DNA from: Mesosutterella multiformis
GTDB lineage: Bacteria > Pseudomonadota > Gammaproteobacteria > Burkholderiales > Burkholderiaceae_F
Assembly (NCBI RefSeq): GCF_003402575.1
Contig: NZ_BGZJ01000001.1
Span: 1,856,099-1,920,098, forward strand
Direction: 5' to 3'
Length of the DNA: 64,000 nt
The notes under the pieces were generated by a model that ran no database searches, was not told the origin of the DNA, and worked only from the letters and a program-made list of their open reading frames with translations. Shown here in pieces: positions 16,826 to 25,518 of this stretch. How positions within the stretch are numbered: position 1 is the stretch's first letter; each line of letters begins with the position of its first letter. The translations under genes and the position numbers were made by a program.

Positions 16826-17215
16826 ATGACCAATGCCCTGAAGATCGAAACCTTCCCCTACTTCTTCGCGATCGCGAAGATCCGGAATCCCGCCTCTATT
16901 AACTGGAAGTCGCCTTTTGTCTTTGTTGGGAAGACGGATGATGAGCTGTCGCTCGTGGCGCTTGAGTCAGACGTGCCGTCAGACGCCTATCCCGTCGACC
17001 GGGGTTACCGCATGATGCGGGTCGCGGGAACGCTCGATATGTCACTCACCGGAATTCTTGCCCGGATCTCCAAGGTGCTCGCGGATGAGGAGATTCCGAT
17101 TTTCGCGGTCTCCACCTACAACACGGACTATATCCTGGTGAAGAGCCATACCGTCAAAAACGCGGTTCAGGCGCTCAGCCGTGCGGGTTACCTTGTGACG
17201 AATGAAATATCCTGA
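16826..17215 (+). CDS. ACT-domain protein
   Basis: 129 residues: an N-terminal strand-rich segment (FFAIAKI, FVFVGKTDDELSLVALESDVP) and a C-terminal ACT fold (GTLDMSLTGILARISKVLADEEIPIFAVSTYNTDYILVKSHTVKNAVQALSRAGY). ACT domains usually bind amino acids; this stand-alone class resembles the YkfA/CASTOR-like small ACT proteins, with unknown partner. It starts 37 bases after the nitroreductase and is probably co-transcribed, ending at a terminator. Confidence 0.8.
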   Translation: MTNALKIETFPYFFAIAKIRNPASINWKSPFVFVGKTDDELSLVALESDVPSDAYPVDRGYRMMRVAGTLDMSLTGILARISKVLADEEIPIFAVSTYNTDYILVKSHTVKNAVQALSRAGYLVTNEIS

Positions 17216-17256
17216 ATCCTAAAGGAGCGCGGGACTAAAATTTCATCAATCCGGTG

Positions 17257-17290
17257 AAACCGGCGCGGCATCTGCCGCCCCGGTTTTTTT
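17257..17290 (+). terminator. Rho-independent terminator after the ACT gene
   Basis: AAACCGG-CG-CGGCA paired with TGCCG-CC-CCGGTTT and then a run of T. It separates the nitroreductase/ACT pair from the next gene. Confidence 0.8.
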
Positions 17291-17358
17291 CCGCCCTTTG
17301 AAAGCCTCCCGCGGAGCTTTTCCTCTGCGATGCATCTTTTTATCGGGACCTTTCCGTC

Positions 17359-18000
17359 ATGGAATTCTCAAGCGCCATTGCTTTCCGTCATTCGATCCGG
17401 TATTTCTCAGCCCGCCCTGTTCCGGATCCGGTTCTTCAGGCTATCGCGGAAGACGCGACAAGGGCTCCCTCCCAGCTGAACGGCCAGGACTGGAAGATCT
17501 GGATTTCGACGGGGAAGAGTCTCGACGCGATCCGTTCGGAATTCGACGAACGGAACCGGGCGGGTATCCCACCTTCGACCGACTTCGCGAACCTCCCGCT
17601 CTCGGAGCGCTCCCCCGAAGTCCGGGCCCGGATGGAAGCGGTCGCGGCAGAACGCGAGGCGCTGGGGCTTGAGGCCGACAAACGGGCGAGCCAGGCCGTG
17701 CTCTTCCACGCGCCCGCAGTCGCTTTTATCACGATCCCGAAAGTGCATTCGGAATGGATGGTGCTTGACGCCGGGGCGCTTGAAGCGTTTCTGCTTCTTG
17801 CCGCCGCGTCACGCGGAGTCGGCAGCATTCCGGCCTTTAATCTGGTGCGTTACCCCGATATCGTGAAGCGCGTTCTCGGCATCCCCGATAACCTGATTCT
17901 GGCGATCGGGATAGGACTGGGCTACCCGGCGGACTCCCCGCTTAACCGTCTCCGGACGGGACGCGTGCCGGTGAGTGAGATTCTCACTCTAAAACACTGA
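17359..18000 (+). CDS. Nitroreductase-family protein
   Basis: 213 residues. EFSSAIAFRHSIRYFSARPVPDPVLQAIAEDATRAPSQLNGQDWKIWI is the FMN-binding N-terminus of nitroreductases. LDAGALEAFLLLAAASRGVGSIPAFNLVRYPDIVKRVLGIPDNLILAIGIGLGYPADS is the C-terminal half. Cytosolic FMN enzyme; substrate not predictable. It is a diverged relative of the protein at 16285. The RBS is weak. The ORF could start earlier upstream but the family start matches this ATG. Confidence 0.87.
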   Translation: MEFSSAIAFRHSIRYFSARPVPDPVLQAIAEDATRAPSQLNGQDWKIWISTGKSLDAIRSEFDERNRAGIPPSTDFANLPLSERSPEVRARMEAVAAEREALGLEADKRASQAVLFHAPAVAFITIPKVHSEWMVLDAGALEAFLLLAAASRGVGSIPAFNLVRYPDIVKRVLGIPDNLILAIGIGLGYPADSPLNRLRTGRVPVSEILTLKH

Positions 18001-18126
18001 AATTACCATTTGGAAAAATACGAAAAGACACTGAAGACCCTGTAATTAGTATCACTGACACTTAAATTACCGTAGATCCGAAAATCTTTATTCCGTGATC
18101 AGAGTTCCTGATTTCAGGCCATAAAA

Positions 18127-18150
18127 AACGGGAGGGGCAACCCTCCCGTT
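18127..18150. terminator. Bidirectional terminator
   Basis: Ten-bp perfect stem AACGGGAGGG/CCCTCCCGTT closed by a GCAA tetraloop, with A-run left and T-rich right, between convergent genes ending at 18000 and 18192. Confidence 0.85.
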
Positions 18151-18191
18151 TCTGTATCCGGCGATGCATTTCTGCCCCGTCCGGTTTCTGC

Positions 18192-18494
18192 CTAATCCTC
18201 TTCGCCGGACGATGAATTCACATCCCGATCGAAACCGGCCTGGAGCGTATCAAGGAATGACCGGAACCAGACAGACCCGCTCATCCTCGCAAACGTATCC
18301 CGCTGCTCGGTGGTACAGCGGATGTGAAGCACCATTTCCTTCGTGTGGAGAGATGCGGGCCGGCCCCGTCTTCGAGACCGAGGGGCGGCTTCAGCCGCCT
18401 CTTCCGCATTTTTTTCTTTTTCTTCTTCCTGCTGCATTTCAGACCTCTTATCAGCTTTCCGGGGGGACCGGTCAGCCATTGACTGCCGGTTCAT
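18192..18494 (-). CDS. Small basic protein with possible ribbon-helix-helix domain
   Basis: Up to 100 residues. An acidic Glu/Ala-rich stretch is followed by SRRRGRPAS (AT-hook-like RGRP), then KEMVLHIRCTTEQRDTFARMSGSVWFRSFLDTLQAGF, which has the strand-helix-helix spacing of small DNA-binding proteins. The best RBS (AAGAGG) precedes an internal ATG at 18435-18437, giving an 81-residue form; the longer start lacks a clear RBS. Function unknown; a transcriptional regulator or orphan antitoxin is possible. Confidence 0.55.
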   Translation of the reverse strand: MNRQSMADRSPRKADKRSEMQQEEEKEKNAEEAAEAAPRSRRRGRPASLHTKEMVLHIRCTTEQRDTFARMSGSVWFRSFLDTLQAGFDRDVNSSSGEED

Positions 18495-18667
18495 GGTTTT
18501 TCTTCAATTTTAATGGTTCAGAAAGAAAAAAGTCCAGTAAAAAAAATAACTCGACCAATAAAAAATCATTTATTCTCAATAAGATCGAGCATAGCTAATA
18601 ACATAAAAGAGATACGGAAAATTTATTTTCCGTGATACTTAAATATAATCGTTCTCATCTTTTTTTG

Positions 18668-19318
18668 TTACTTCAAACGGTTGAATTTAACGAGTTTCGG
18701 GAACACGGGGCATTTGGCCCAGAGCCGCACAAAGATTCCGGTCGTGAGAGCGGAAATCACGGTGCCTTCACGCACCCCTTCGATGCGGCCAAGGAAGATG
18801 AGACCGAGCACGCAGGCGATCGCGACAAGCGACCAGTCAAAGATTGCTTTCATGCGCCCAAGAGATATTCCGAAGCGTTTCGACGCCTCAATCACGAAGC
18901 CGTCGCCCGGGAGCGTCACCGCGCAGCTCGCCCCCTGAAAGACAACACCAAGCGCGAGAAAGGCGTTCCCGAGGAGGTTCTGGGCGATCTTCGCGGCATA
19001 AGGTCCCGGCGGAACCGCGGCGAGGGCCCACATGAAGAAATCAATGAGAAAGCCGAAAAGGAGAACAATCGGCACTTGGAGAAGATTCCGGGTGAACTGA
19101 AAGCGCTTTCCCATCACGGCCCAGAGGAGCGCGAAGAAAAACACATTGAGACCGATCGACGCGGCACCGAGCGTGAGCGGCGTGAAAAACGTGACCGTAT
19201 AGGGCGAGGATGAGAGCGGTGTTGTGCCGAGCCCCGCCCGGGTTGTCATCGCGATCCCGAACGCCACCGAACTCATACCGATAAAAAGACATCCCCAGCG
19301 GCTCACAAACTGCTTCAC
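18668..19318 (-). CDS. YczE/YitT-type integral membrane protein
   Basis: 216 residues with about five to six hydrophobic segments. RWGCLFIGMSSVAFGIAMTTRAGLGTTPLSSSPY is diagnostic of the YczE/YyaS/YitT family (GxGTxP), and LPGDGFVIEASKRFGISLGRMKAIFDWSLVAIA is the second conserved block. Inner-membrane protein of unknown transport role. It starts at a GTG with GGAGGG 6 bases upstream. The stop falls inside AT-rich DNA. Confidence 0.8.
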   Translation of the reverse strand: MKQFVSRWGCLFIGMSSVAFGIAMTTRAGLGTTPLSSSPYTVTFFTPLTLGAASIGLNVFFFALLWAVMGKRFQFTRNLLQVPIVLLFGFLIDFFMWALAAVPPGPYAAKIAQNLLGNAFLALGVVFQGASCAVTLPGDGFVIEASKRFGISLGRMKAIFDWSLVAIACVLGLIFLGRIEGVREGTVISALTTGIFVRLWAKCPVFPKLVKFNRLK

Positions 19319-19434
19319 GCGCAGCCCTCCTTCTTAAAACCTGTTGAAAAAGAAAAAAATGCCCGCCTCGGGTTTCCGGGAGGCGGGCAGCCAGACCGAC
19401 CGGTAAGGATACCGGACAGAAAGAAAAAAATCTG

Positions 19435-20931
19435 TTATCCGGGCAACGCGCAGAGCGCTTCGAAATCCTCGTCAAGCGTTTTCTCGGCCGCGGCAAGCGC
19501 GGTCTTCTTTCCGCTTACCCAGTCAGAATCCGACCGGATCCCGTCCTCGGCCTCGCGGAAGAGCCGTGTAAGCTCAGTCGGCTGCGGACCGCCGCGGGTC
19601 GCGCGGCTGTTCACGATCGAGCGGGGATCCAACGCCGAACGGAAATCGTATTCCGTGAGCGGGAAGGTCTTTGGAATCCCCTCTTCCGCCCCGGAGGCGA
19701 GTTTCTCATAGAGAGCCTTTGCGTCTTCGTAGGGCAGCGTGAGCGGCGTGTAGTCCCGGCTTCTGGCAAACGTCACGAGGTCACTCGCAAAGTGATGCCC
19801 CTCGCGGAACGGCACCCCGTAGTCCTTCATCAGGACGTCCGCGATATTCTGGCTCGCCGTCCAGTCAAGATTCAGTTCCTCAAGAGCCCGCTCGGGGTTC
19901 ACTTTGAGAAGCGTGAGGACGTGAGCGAAAGCCCGAAGCACCGCCGCGCCCTCCGCCATCACTGTGCTATTAATGGCCTCATCCTTCGGGTCATACATTC
20001 CGGGCATCAGATCGTGCGCCCGGAAGATCGTTCCCGTGAGTTCCCCAAGCACCTGATTCGCGTCCCGCCGCACATCGATCAGCGACCCGGGGTTCCGCTT
20101 CTGCGGCATGGCGGTTGAGGCATACGTGCTGGACACGAGGATCCAGGGGCGCGGCTGCGCATACTGCGTCATGATGTCCTCGATAAACTGCGTGATATGC
20201 AGCATCGGTTCGACGAGTTTGAGACTTGCCTCCACCGCGGTGTCAGTGGATGAAATCTGCGCCGCGTCATACGCGTTTTCAACAAGTCCTTCAAAACCGA
20301 GGAGTGAGGCCATCGACTCGCGGTCAAGCGGCCATGGGGTCCCATTCAGCACGGTGGTCCCCATAGGACTGAGATTCAGCCGGGCCCAGAATTCCTTCAG
20401 CGACTCAAAGTCACGCCGGAAGCCTTCAAGGTGTCCGAGCCAGGTGTGCCCGAGCGAATTCGGCTGAGCCGCCACCCCATTCGTATAGCAGGGAGCGATC
20501 GTGTCCCGGTTTTCCTTCGCGAGGCGAAAGAGTGTCTCACGCACCGAGTTCAGCGCGGTCATCACTTCAAGCGTCTGATCCCGGAGCATCGCTCGCTGAT
20601 ACACCGCGTGCATATCCTGGGAGGACCGCCCCGCGTGGATCAGCGTGACATCGATTCCGGCCTCGGCAATTAGAAGCGGCTCGTAACGCACATACATCTT
20701 GGGACGGGGATTTCCGGGTGTATTGCCTTTCTCGATCACGCGTCTCTGAGCTCTTGCCCAACCCGGTGCCCGCCTGGGGTCGAGAAGCCCGCTTCGGGTA
20801 TTGACAACAAACGTCGCTTTGTTGATCTGGGAAAGCCAGAAAAACTCATCCCGCGGCGGTCTCTCGCCCGTCCACGGAGATGCGTCCGCGAGGCGGCCTG
20901 CCTCGCCGGTTGAAGGAACACCGAGCGTCAT
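19435..20931 (-). CDS. Argininosuccinate lyase / fumarase-superfamily enzyme
   Basis: 498 residues. The superfamily signature is present (SSTYASTAMPQKRNPGS), with HAGRSSQDMHAVYQRAML and PNSLGHTWLGH supplying other active-site segments (TGRSRNDQ- and TxxQ-like in argininosuccinate lyase). It should catalyse beta-elimination that releases fumarate. No argG or purine gene is nearby and an N-terminal extension of about 50 residues is present, so the substrate may not be argininosuccinate. RBS AAGGAG lies 7 bases before the ATG. The YczE-type gene follows on the same strand about 115 bases downstream. Confidence 0.8.
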   Translation of the reverse strand: MTLGVPSTGEAGRLADASPWTGERPPRDEFFWLSQINKATFVVNTRSGLLDPRRAPGWARAQRRVIEKGNTPGNPRPKMYVRYEPLLIAEAGIDVTLIHAGRSSQDMHAVYQRAMLRDQTLEVMTALNSVRETLFRLAKENRDTIAPCYTNGVAAQPNSLGHTWLGHLEGFRRDFESLKEFWARLNLSPMGTTVLNGTPWPLDRESMASLLGFEGLVENAYDAAQISSTDTAVEASLKLVEPMLHITQFIEDIMTQYAQPRPWILVSSTYASTAMPQKRNPGSLIDVRRDANQVLGELTGTIFRAHDLMPGMYDPKDEAINSTVMAEGAAVLRAFAHVLTLLKVNPERALEELNLDWTASQNIADVLMKDYGVPFREGHHFASDLVTFARSRDYTPLTLPYEDAKALYEKLASGAEEGIPKTFPLTEYDFRSALDPRSIVNSRATRGGPQPTELTRLFREAEDGIRSDSDWVSGKKTALAAAEKTLDEDFEALCALPG

Positions 20932-21090
20932 TTCCTATCTCCTTTGTCCTTGCGGCCGGGCAGGAAGCGCCTGAAGCACCCTGATTCCGGCACCTTTCCG
21001 GCCGTCATGCCCCCAATGTTAAAGCGAAATGCCTGTATTCAGGGGCTTGATGAAAACCGGCCGTTCCCTTTCCCCTTCAGAATTTCTTTT

Positions 21091-21168
21091 GATGTAATAA
21101 AAGTATTGACATCTAAAATTTTCTTCGCTATATTTCTTCTTAACAGATGAAACAACACTTATTACATC
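21091..21168. promoter_or_regulatory. Promoter of the ywnB-like gene within a perfect dyad
   Basis: TTGACA (21106-21111), a 17-base spacer and TATATT (21129-21134) form a near-perfect sigma-70 promoter. GATGTAATAA (21091-21100) and TTATTACATC (21159-21168) are exact inverted copies on either side, and the left site also forms a smaller dyad ending at ACATC (21109-21113). This looks like a repressor operator, probably for the adjacent Rrf2 regulator. Confidence 0.75.
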
Positions 21169-21186
21169 AATAAGGCAGAATGCAAA

Positions 21187-21822
21187 ATGGCAAAAATCGC
21201 AGTCGTTGCCGCTAACGGCAAAGCTTCCCGCAAAATCATCTCTGAAGCCCTTTCCCGCGGTTTTGACGTGACCGCTTTCGGGCGTCACGAAGAGAACAAT
21301 ACGGAAGCAAAGACTTACGTCCGTAAGGACATCCTTGATCTCACACGCGAAGACCTCGCCGGGTTTGACGCGGTGGTGAGCGGGTTCGGGGCTTTCACGC
21401 CTGAAACTTTCCCGCTCTACCAGACCACGACTGAGCACCTCGCGGATATCTTCGCCGGTTCTGACACCCGTCTGCTCTTTGTCGGCGGTGCCGGTTCTCT
21501 CTACACGAACCCGGAGCGCACGGAAACCCTTGCTGACGGAAAAGACTTCCCGGAGGCGATCCGCCCGCTCGCCCAGGCTATGAAGAAGTCGCTTGGCTAC
21601 CTCCGTACGAGAAACTATGTCCGCTGGACCTATATCAGCCCGGCCGCAGTCTTCCTCGCGGACGGCCCCCGCACGGGATTCTATGAACTGACCGGCGAGG
21701 ATTTCACGGTGAATAAGGACGGGAAGTCTGAAATCTCCTACGCCGACTACGCGATCGCGATGGTGGATGAGATTGAGCACGGGAATCACATCCGCGAGCG
21801 GATTTCGGTCCGCTGGGCTTAA
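21187..21822 (+). CDS. NAD(P)H-binding oxidoreductase, YwnB-like
   Basis: 211 residues. KIAVVAANGKASRKIISEALSRGFDVTAF is an SDR-like dinucleotide-binding N-terminus. DLTREDLAGFDAVVSGFG, LLFVGGAGSL and YLRTRNYVRWTYISPAAVFLADGPRTG are conserved in the NmrA/YwnB group. Predicted cytosolic redox sensor or reductase. It has a strong promoter inside a palindromic operator. An Rrf2 regulator gene follows, the same pairing as ywnB-ywnA of Bacillus, which supports regulation by that protein. Confidence 0.83.
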   Translation: MAKIAVVAANGKASRKIISEALSRGFDVTAFGRHEENNTEAKTYVRKDILDLTREDLAGFDAVVSGFGAFTPETFPLYQTTTEHLADIFAGSDTRLLFVGGAGSLYTNPERTETLADGKDFPEAIRPLAQAMKKSLGYLRTRNYVRWTYISPAAVFLADGPRTGFYELTGEDFTVNKDGKSEISYADYAIAMVDEIEHGNHIRERISVRWA

Positions 21823-21851
21823 AATCCCCACCTTCCCCAAGAACGGTTACC

Positions 21852-21881
21852 GCGTCAGGCGTCCTGTGAGATGCCTGACGC
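21852..21881 (+). terminator. Hairpin between ywnB-like and Rrf2 genes
   Basis: GCGTCAGGC and GCCTGACGC form a perfect 9-bp stem just after the ywnB-like stop. Only TTT follows, so it may be an attenuating hairpin allowing some read-through into the Rrf2 gene. Confidence 0.5.
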
Positions 21882-21917
21882 TTTGATGCATCTACACTTC
21901 CGGAGAATCAGGACTCT

Positions 21918-22382
21918 ATGCAGATTTCCACCAAATTCACGACTGCTGTGCACGTGCTGATCGCGATTGAATACTTCAGGGATGATGAGAAGATCACGAG
22001 CGATATGCTCGCGGGAACCGTTGGCAGCAACCCCGTGATCATCCGGAACATCATGTCGCAGCTGAAGGAAGCCGGTCTGATTGAGGTCCGCCGGGGCCCC
22101 GGAGGCATCACGCTTCTGAAGCCGCTTGAAGCCATCACGTTTCTCGACCTCTACCGGGCCGTGGAAACCGGGAGCAGCGCGCCGCTTTTTCACTTTCATG
22201 AGCACCCGAACCCCGCGTGTCCGGTCGGACGCGCTATTCACGGGAGTCTGGACGCGACGCTGGATGCCATTCAGGCGTCCTTTGAAGCTGAGCTGAAGCG
22301 TCACACCGTAGCGGATATTTATGAAAAGGCGGTGGCGACGATTGCGAAAGAGGACGGCGCTTCCGGAACCTCTCCCGTCTGA
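21918..22382 (+). CDS. Rrf2-family transcriptional regulator
   Basis: 154 residues. QISTKFTTAVHVLIAIEYF then SDMLAGTVGSNPVIIRNIMSQLKEAGLIEVRRGPGGITLLK is the Rrf2 winged helix. LDLYRAVETG and a short segment with a single Cys (PNPACPVGRAIH) follow. The three-Cys cluster of IscR/NsrR is absent, so an iron-sulphur cluster is unlikely; thiol sensing through the one Cys, as in YwnA/CymR-type members, is possible. Likely represses the upstream ywnB-like gene. Confidence 0.88.
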   Translation: MQISTKFTTAVHVLIAIEYFRDDEKITSDMLAGTVGSNPVIIRNIMSQLKEAGLIEVRRGPGGITLLKPLEAITFLDLYRAVETGSSAPLFHFHEHPNPACPVGRAIHGSLDATLDAIQASFEAELKRHTVADIYEKAVATIAKEDGASGTSPV

Positions 22383-22412
22383 CCGCCCCTGTAAGACATC
22401 CAAATCCACGGG

Positions 22413-22449
22413 AAGCCTCTCCTCAGTATTAATATTGAGAGGCTTTTTT
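22413..22449 (+). terminator. Rho-independent terminator after the Rrf2 gene
   Basis: GCCTCTC/GAGAGGC stem with an inner AT-rich palindrome, then six T residues. Confidence 0.85.
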
Positions 22450-22558
22450 GTTATCCATTTCAACTGATTATCGTCATTCAGCACACAGCCTGAACTGCCG
22501 GTGTTAAAGTGAATTCCGAAGCACTCTGTTCTACAAAAAAATCAAGGGAGAGCAGCGC

Positions 22559-23638
22559 ATGGCACCATCAGTTCACCAATACATCCGCATTTCGGGACAG
22601 GCCCATGAGCGGGGCGTCGCTTATGGATCCTTCGCGAAGGAACGGATCCTGAAGGTTATTGACGAATACAAAGTTCTCTTCGATAAAGAAGCGCATCTGC
22701 CATGGAAAGATGCGGTCCGGATGGCAAAACGCTACGAACCGGCAATCCGGGCTTACCGGCCGGACCTGATCGATGAAATGAAAGGCATCGCCGAAGGGGC
22801 AGGTGTGCCGTTTGATGTGATTCTGACGCTGAACTGCCGCTCGGAAGTGATGTTCGCGAAGAGTGAAGCGCCGGCGGACGAATGCAGCGTGATCGGTGTG
22901 CCGCAGGAAGCCTCCGGCAATGGGAAAACCTATCTCGCGCAGAACTGGGACTGGTGGTCGATCGGAGCCGGCACCACCGTGATTCTTGAGGTGTACGAGC
23001 GGCCGTACCCGAAAGCCCTCATCGTGACAGAAGCGGGTCTGGTCGGAGGTAAGGGGCTTAATGCGGCCGGGGTCGGCGTATCGCTGAACGCCATGTCCGT
23101 GAAGAAAGGTCAGATTGGCGTACCGCTTCATGTGATTCTTAGGAACGCTGTGCAGCAGCCGACAGTCCCGAAGGCGATTGATACGATCGCGAAGGCGAAG
23201 CGCGCGGGTTCAGCCTGCGTGGGTCTCGCGAGCGCGGACGGTCTCGTGGTCGCGGTTGAATACGCACCTTCCGATCTCGATATCCTTCTCTCAGACGGCC
23301 ATCCGCTCTGCCACACCAATCACTGGCTCTCCCCCTATATGCTCTCGCAGGGAGAGGCGACCCGCTATTCATTCACATCGACTTTTACGCGTCTCGACCG
23401 CGTCCGGCGCCTTACCCGCGCGGAAGAAGGCCATCTGAAGAGAAAGACACTGTTCCGGATCCTCTCGGATCACGCCGGGAATCCGGACGGTGTCTGCCGC
23501 CATGACGACATGTCGCTGCCCGAATACCACCGCCATACGTCACTCTGGTCCATGGTGCTCGATCTTGACGAACGGACACTCTGGCTGACTGAAGGTTCGC
23601 CCTGCTCCACAAAGGCGAGATCCTACACACTGAAGTAA
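22559..23638 (+). CDS. C45-family peptidase / acyl-CoA:6-APA acyltransferase-like Ntn hydrolase
   Basis: 359 residues. HERGVAYGSFAKERI at the N-terminus, then DECSVIG with Cys109 as the likely nucleophile exposed by autocleavage. QNWDWW and GLVGGKGLNAAGVGVSLNAM are typical of the acyltransferase (AAT/C45) family. Members hydrolyse or transfer small amide groups. There is no signal peptide, so the propeptide form is cytosolic. RBS GGGAGAG lies about 6 bases upstream. The amino-acid permease gene converges from downstream, so it might import a product or substrate; that link is only positional. Confidence 0.83.
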   Translation: MAPSVHQYIRISGQAHERGVAYGSFAKERILKVIDEYKVLFDKEAHLPWKDAVRMAKRYEPAIRAYRPDLIDEMKGIAEGAGVPFDVILTLNCRSEVMFAKSEAPADECSVIGVPQEASGNGKTYLAQNWDWWSIGAGTTVILEVYERPYPKALIVTEAGLVGGKGLNAAGVGVSLNAMSVKKGQIGVPLHVILRNAVQQPTVPKAIDTIAKAKRAGSACVGLASADGLVVAVEYAPSDLDILLSDGHPLCHTNHWLSPYMLSQGEATRYSFTSTFTRLDRVRRLTRAEEGHLKRKTLFRILSDHAGNPDGVCRHDDMSLPEYHRHTSLWSMVLDLDERTLWLTEGSPCSTKARSYTLK

Positions 23639-23655
23639 TCCTCGTGATACGAAGA

Positions 23656-23688
23656 GCGCCCCTGCCTGAAGCTTTCAGACAGGGGCGC
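23656..23688. terminator. Hairpin between convergent genes
   Basis: GCGCCCCT and AGGGGCGC form the outer stem, with CTGAA/TTCAG inside. It is followed by a modest T-rich stretch on the plus strand. It lies between the C45 gene and the permease. Confidence 0.6.
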
Positions 23689-23724
23689 GCTGTTTCCTGG
23701 CGGATAACAGTCTTCTCTTCCCGG

Positions 23725-25236
23725 CTACTTCACGAAGAACGGGAAGATATAGAGAACAACCGCGATCACGCAGGACGCTGAAACAATCACTTTCCAGATC
23801 AGGTACTCACGATCCATCGCCCGTTTTTCCTCAGGCGGCGGTACGTCATCCGCACCGGACGCCGCGAGATCCAGCGTGAATTCCCCGGCTTTGCCGTACT
23901 TCCACCGGCAGACAAGATAAATCGCGATACCGAGCACGCACCAGAGCACGCCAGTGATGAAGGCGTTCGCGTCCAGCTGCGTCATCATCAGCACGTAGAT
24001 CACCGCGCTCACCGGAGCCCCGACCTTGATCCACGGAGCCTTGTAGCTCCGCTTCAGTTCCGGATGCTTCTTACGAAGAGCAAGCGCGGCAATGATGCCA
24101 AGCACGTAGTAGAAGAGGTCGGCGAAAAGGGAGAGCGACGCGATGTATTCAAGCGAATTCGTCGCAATCAGCGCTACGGACAGCACACCGAGCACAATCA
24201 CCGCGACATACGGCGTCTGATATTTCTTACTCGTGATCGCGAAGACCTTCGGCATGGAGCCGTCACGCGCCATCGTGAAGAGATAGCGGGGAGGCGTCGA
24301 GATCGAGGCGTTCAGCGTGGAGAAGTCGCCGCCAAAGGCGATACCGGCAGCAAGGAGCGCGAGAGGGAACCCGAGGATCCCGGCCGCCTTCATCGCCTGG
24401 GCAAACGGCGCTTCCGCATCCGCGAGCGATGCGATCTGATCCGGAGGCGTGATGCCGACGAGGTACCACTGGAAAAGCGCGTTCACCGCAAAGACGACAA
24501 ACGGGGCGAGGAACATCGCGCGCGGCACATTGATATGCGGGTATTTGATTTCTTCCCCCATCGCCACGCAGGCCTCAAACCCAGCAAAGCACCACCAGAT
24601 CATGCAGGTCGCGGAGAAGAATCCGAGAGGTGTTGTCGCGTGAAGGAATTCCGGAGCCCGCACAAAGGACGGCAGGTGGACATTCGGAATCATCGTAAGG
24701 AACCAGATGAAGGCGACGCCCCAGAAGAAGAACATGAAGCCGTTCTGCAGTTTTCCGGTGAGCTTCACGCCGAAAACATTGGCCACAATGAAGCCCGCGG
24801 TCACAATGGAGGCGAGCACCACGTCGGATATCGGCAGGTCGTAGCCAAACGCGAGGAAAAGCGTTCGGAAGTAGTAACTGAAAGCGAGCGCTTCGCCCCC
24901 CGTCACTGCGACAAGCGAAATGATGAAGTTCCAGCCCGCGAGCATTCCGGCCGCACGTCCAAGACCAAGAGATGCGAACTGGTAGGTGCCGCCCGCGTAA
25001 GGAAGCGCGGCTCCCATTTCCGCGTATAGGAGCGCCGGATAAATACTCACCGCGAGCGCGAGGAGCGTTGCAAGAATGACCGCTGGCCCGAGCGTGCCGA
25101 CAACATTGGAACCCGTTGTAAAGAGACCGACACCGATCACAGAGCCCGCCGTGATCGTCACCGCCTCCCGCATGCCGAATGTGCGTTTCAGACCCCCGGC
25201 CTGGGGGCTTGACGCCTCAATTCTGGTTTCTGTCAT
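23725..25236 (-). CDS. APC-family amino acid permease
   Basis: 503 residues with about 12 membrane helices. GSVIGVGLFTTGSNVVGTLGPAVILATLLALAVSIYPALLYAEMGAALPYAGGTYQF contains the APC helix-1 unwound GxG motif and the E-x-x-A-x-x-P-x-AGG motif. A soluble Pro/Glu-rich loop (ASGADDVPPPEEKRAMDREY) precedes the last helix. Imports or exchanges amino acids or amines across the inner membrane; specificity not determinable. Transcribed away from the IS30 element. Confidence 0.87.
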   Translation of the reverse strand: MTETRIEASSPQAGGLKRTFGMREAVTITAGSVIGVGLFTTGSNVVGTLGPAVILATLLALAVSIYPALLYAEMGAALPYAGGTYQFASLGLGRAAGMLAGWNFIISLVAVTGGEALAFSYYFRTLFLAFGYDLPISDVVLASIVTAGFIVANVFGVKLTGKLQNGFMFFFWGVAFIWFLTMIPNVHLPSFVRAPEFLHATTPLGFFSATCMIWWCFAGFEACVAMGEEIKYPHINVPRAMFLAPFVVFAVNALFQWYLVGITPPDQIASLADAEAPFAQAMKAAGILGFPLALLAAGIAFGGDFSTLNASISTPPRYLFTMARDGSMPKVFAITSKKYQTPYVAVIVLGVLSVALIATNSLEYIASLSLFADLFYYVLGIIAALALRKKHPELKRSYKAPWIKVGAPVSAVIYVLMMTQLDANAFITGVLWCVLGIAIYLVCRWKYGKAGEFTLDLAASGADDVPPPEEKRAMDREYLIWKVIVSASCVIAVVLYIFPFFVK

Positions 25237-25518
25237 AGGATTTATTTTTTATATTGAGTGAAATTGGATGGACTGCCGAATCCGCGGAAGGCAGGAAGCC
25301 CCGAGGCTCCGGCATCTTCCATGTTAGTGCGGCACTGTGACTCGAAGGAGCGCTCCAAAGCCGTTCTCTGACCACGGTCGACTGAGATAAGGAAAACGTC
25401 TGAGACTTTCCCCCGCTTTCTCTCTTTTCGGGTTTTCATCAGACATTTTCCGGATATCACCATCAAGTAACGTTTTTAAATTTCAACGACGCTATCTTTC
25501 GTTCACGTTTTTTTCTGA

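Noticed and set aside
24064..25029. 321-codon plus-strand open frame, very rich in Arg, His and Glu
   Set aside because: Antisense to the APC permease; hydrophobic codons read backwards give charged residues.
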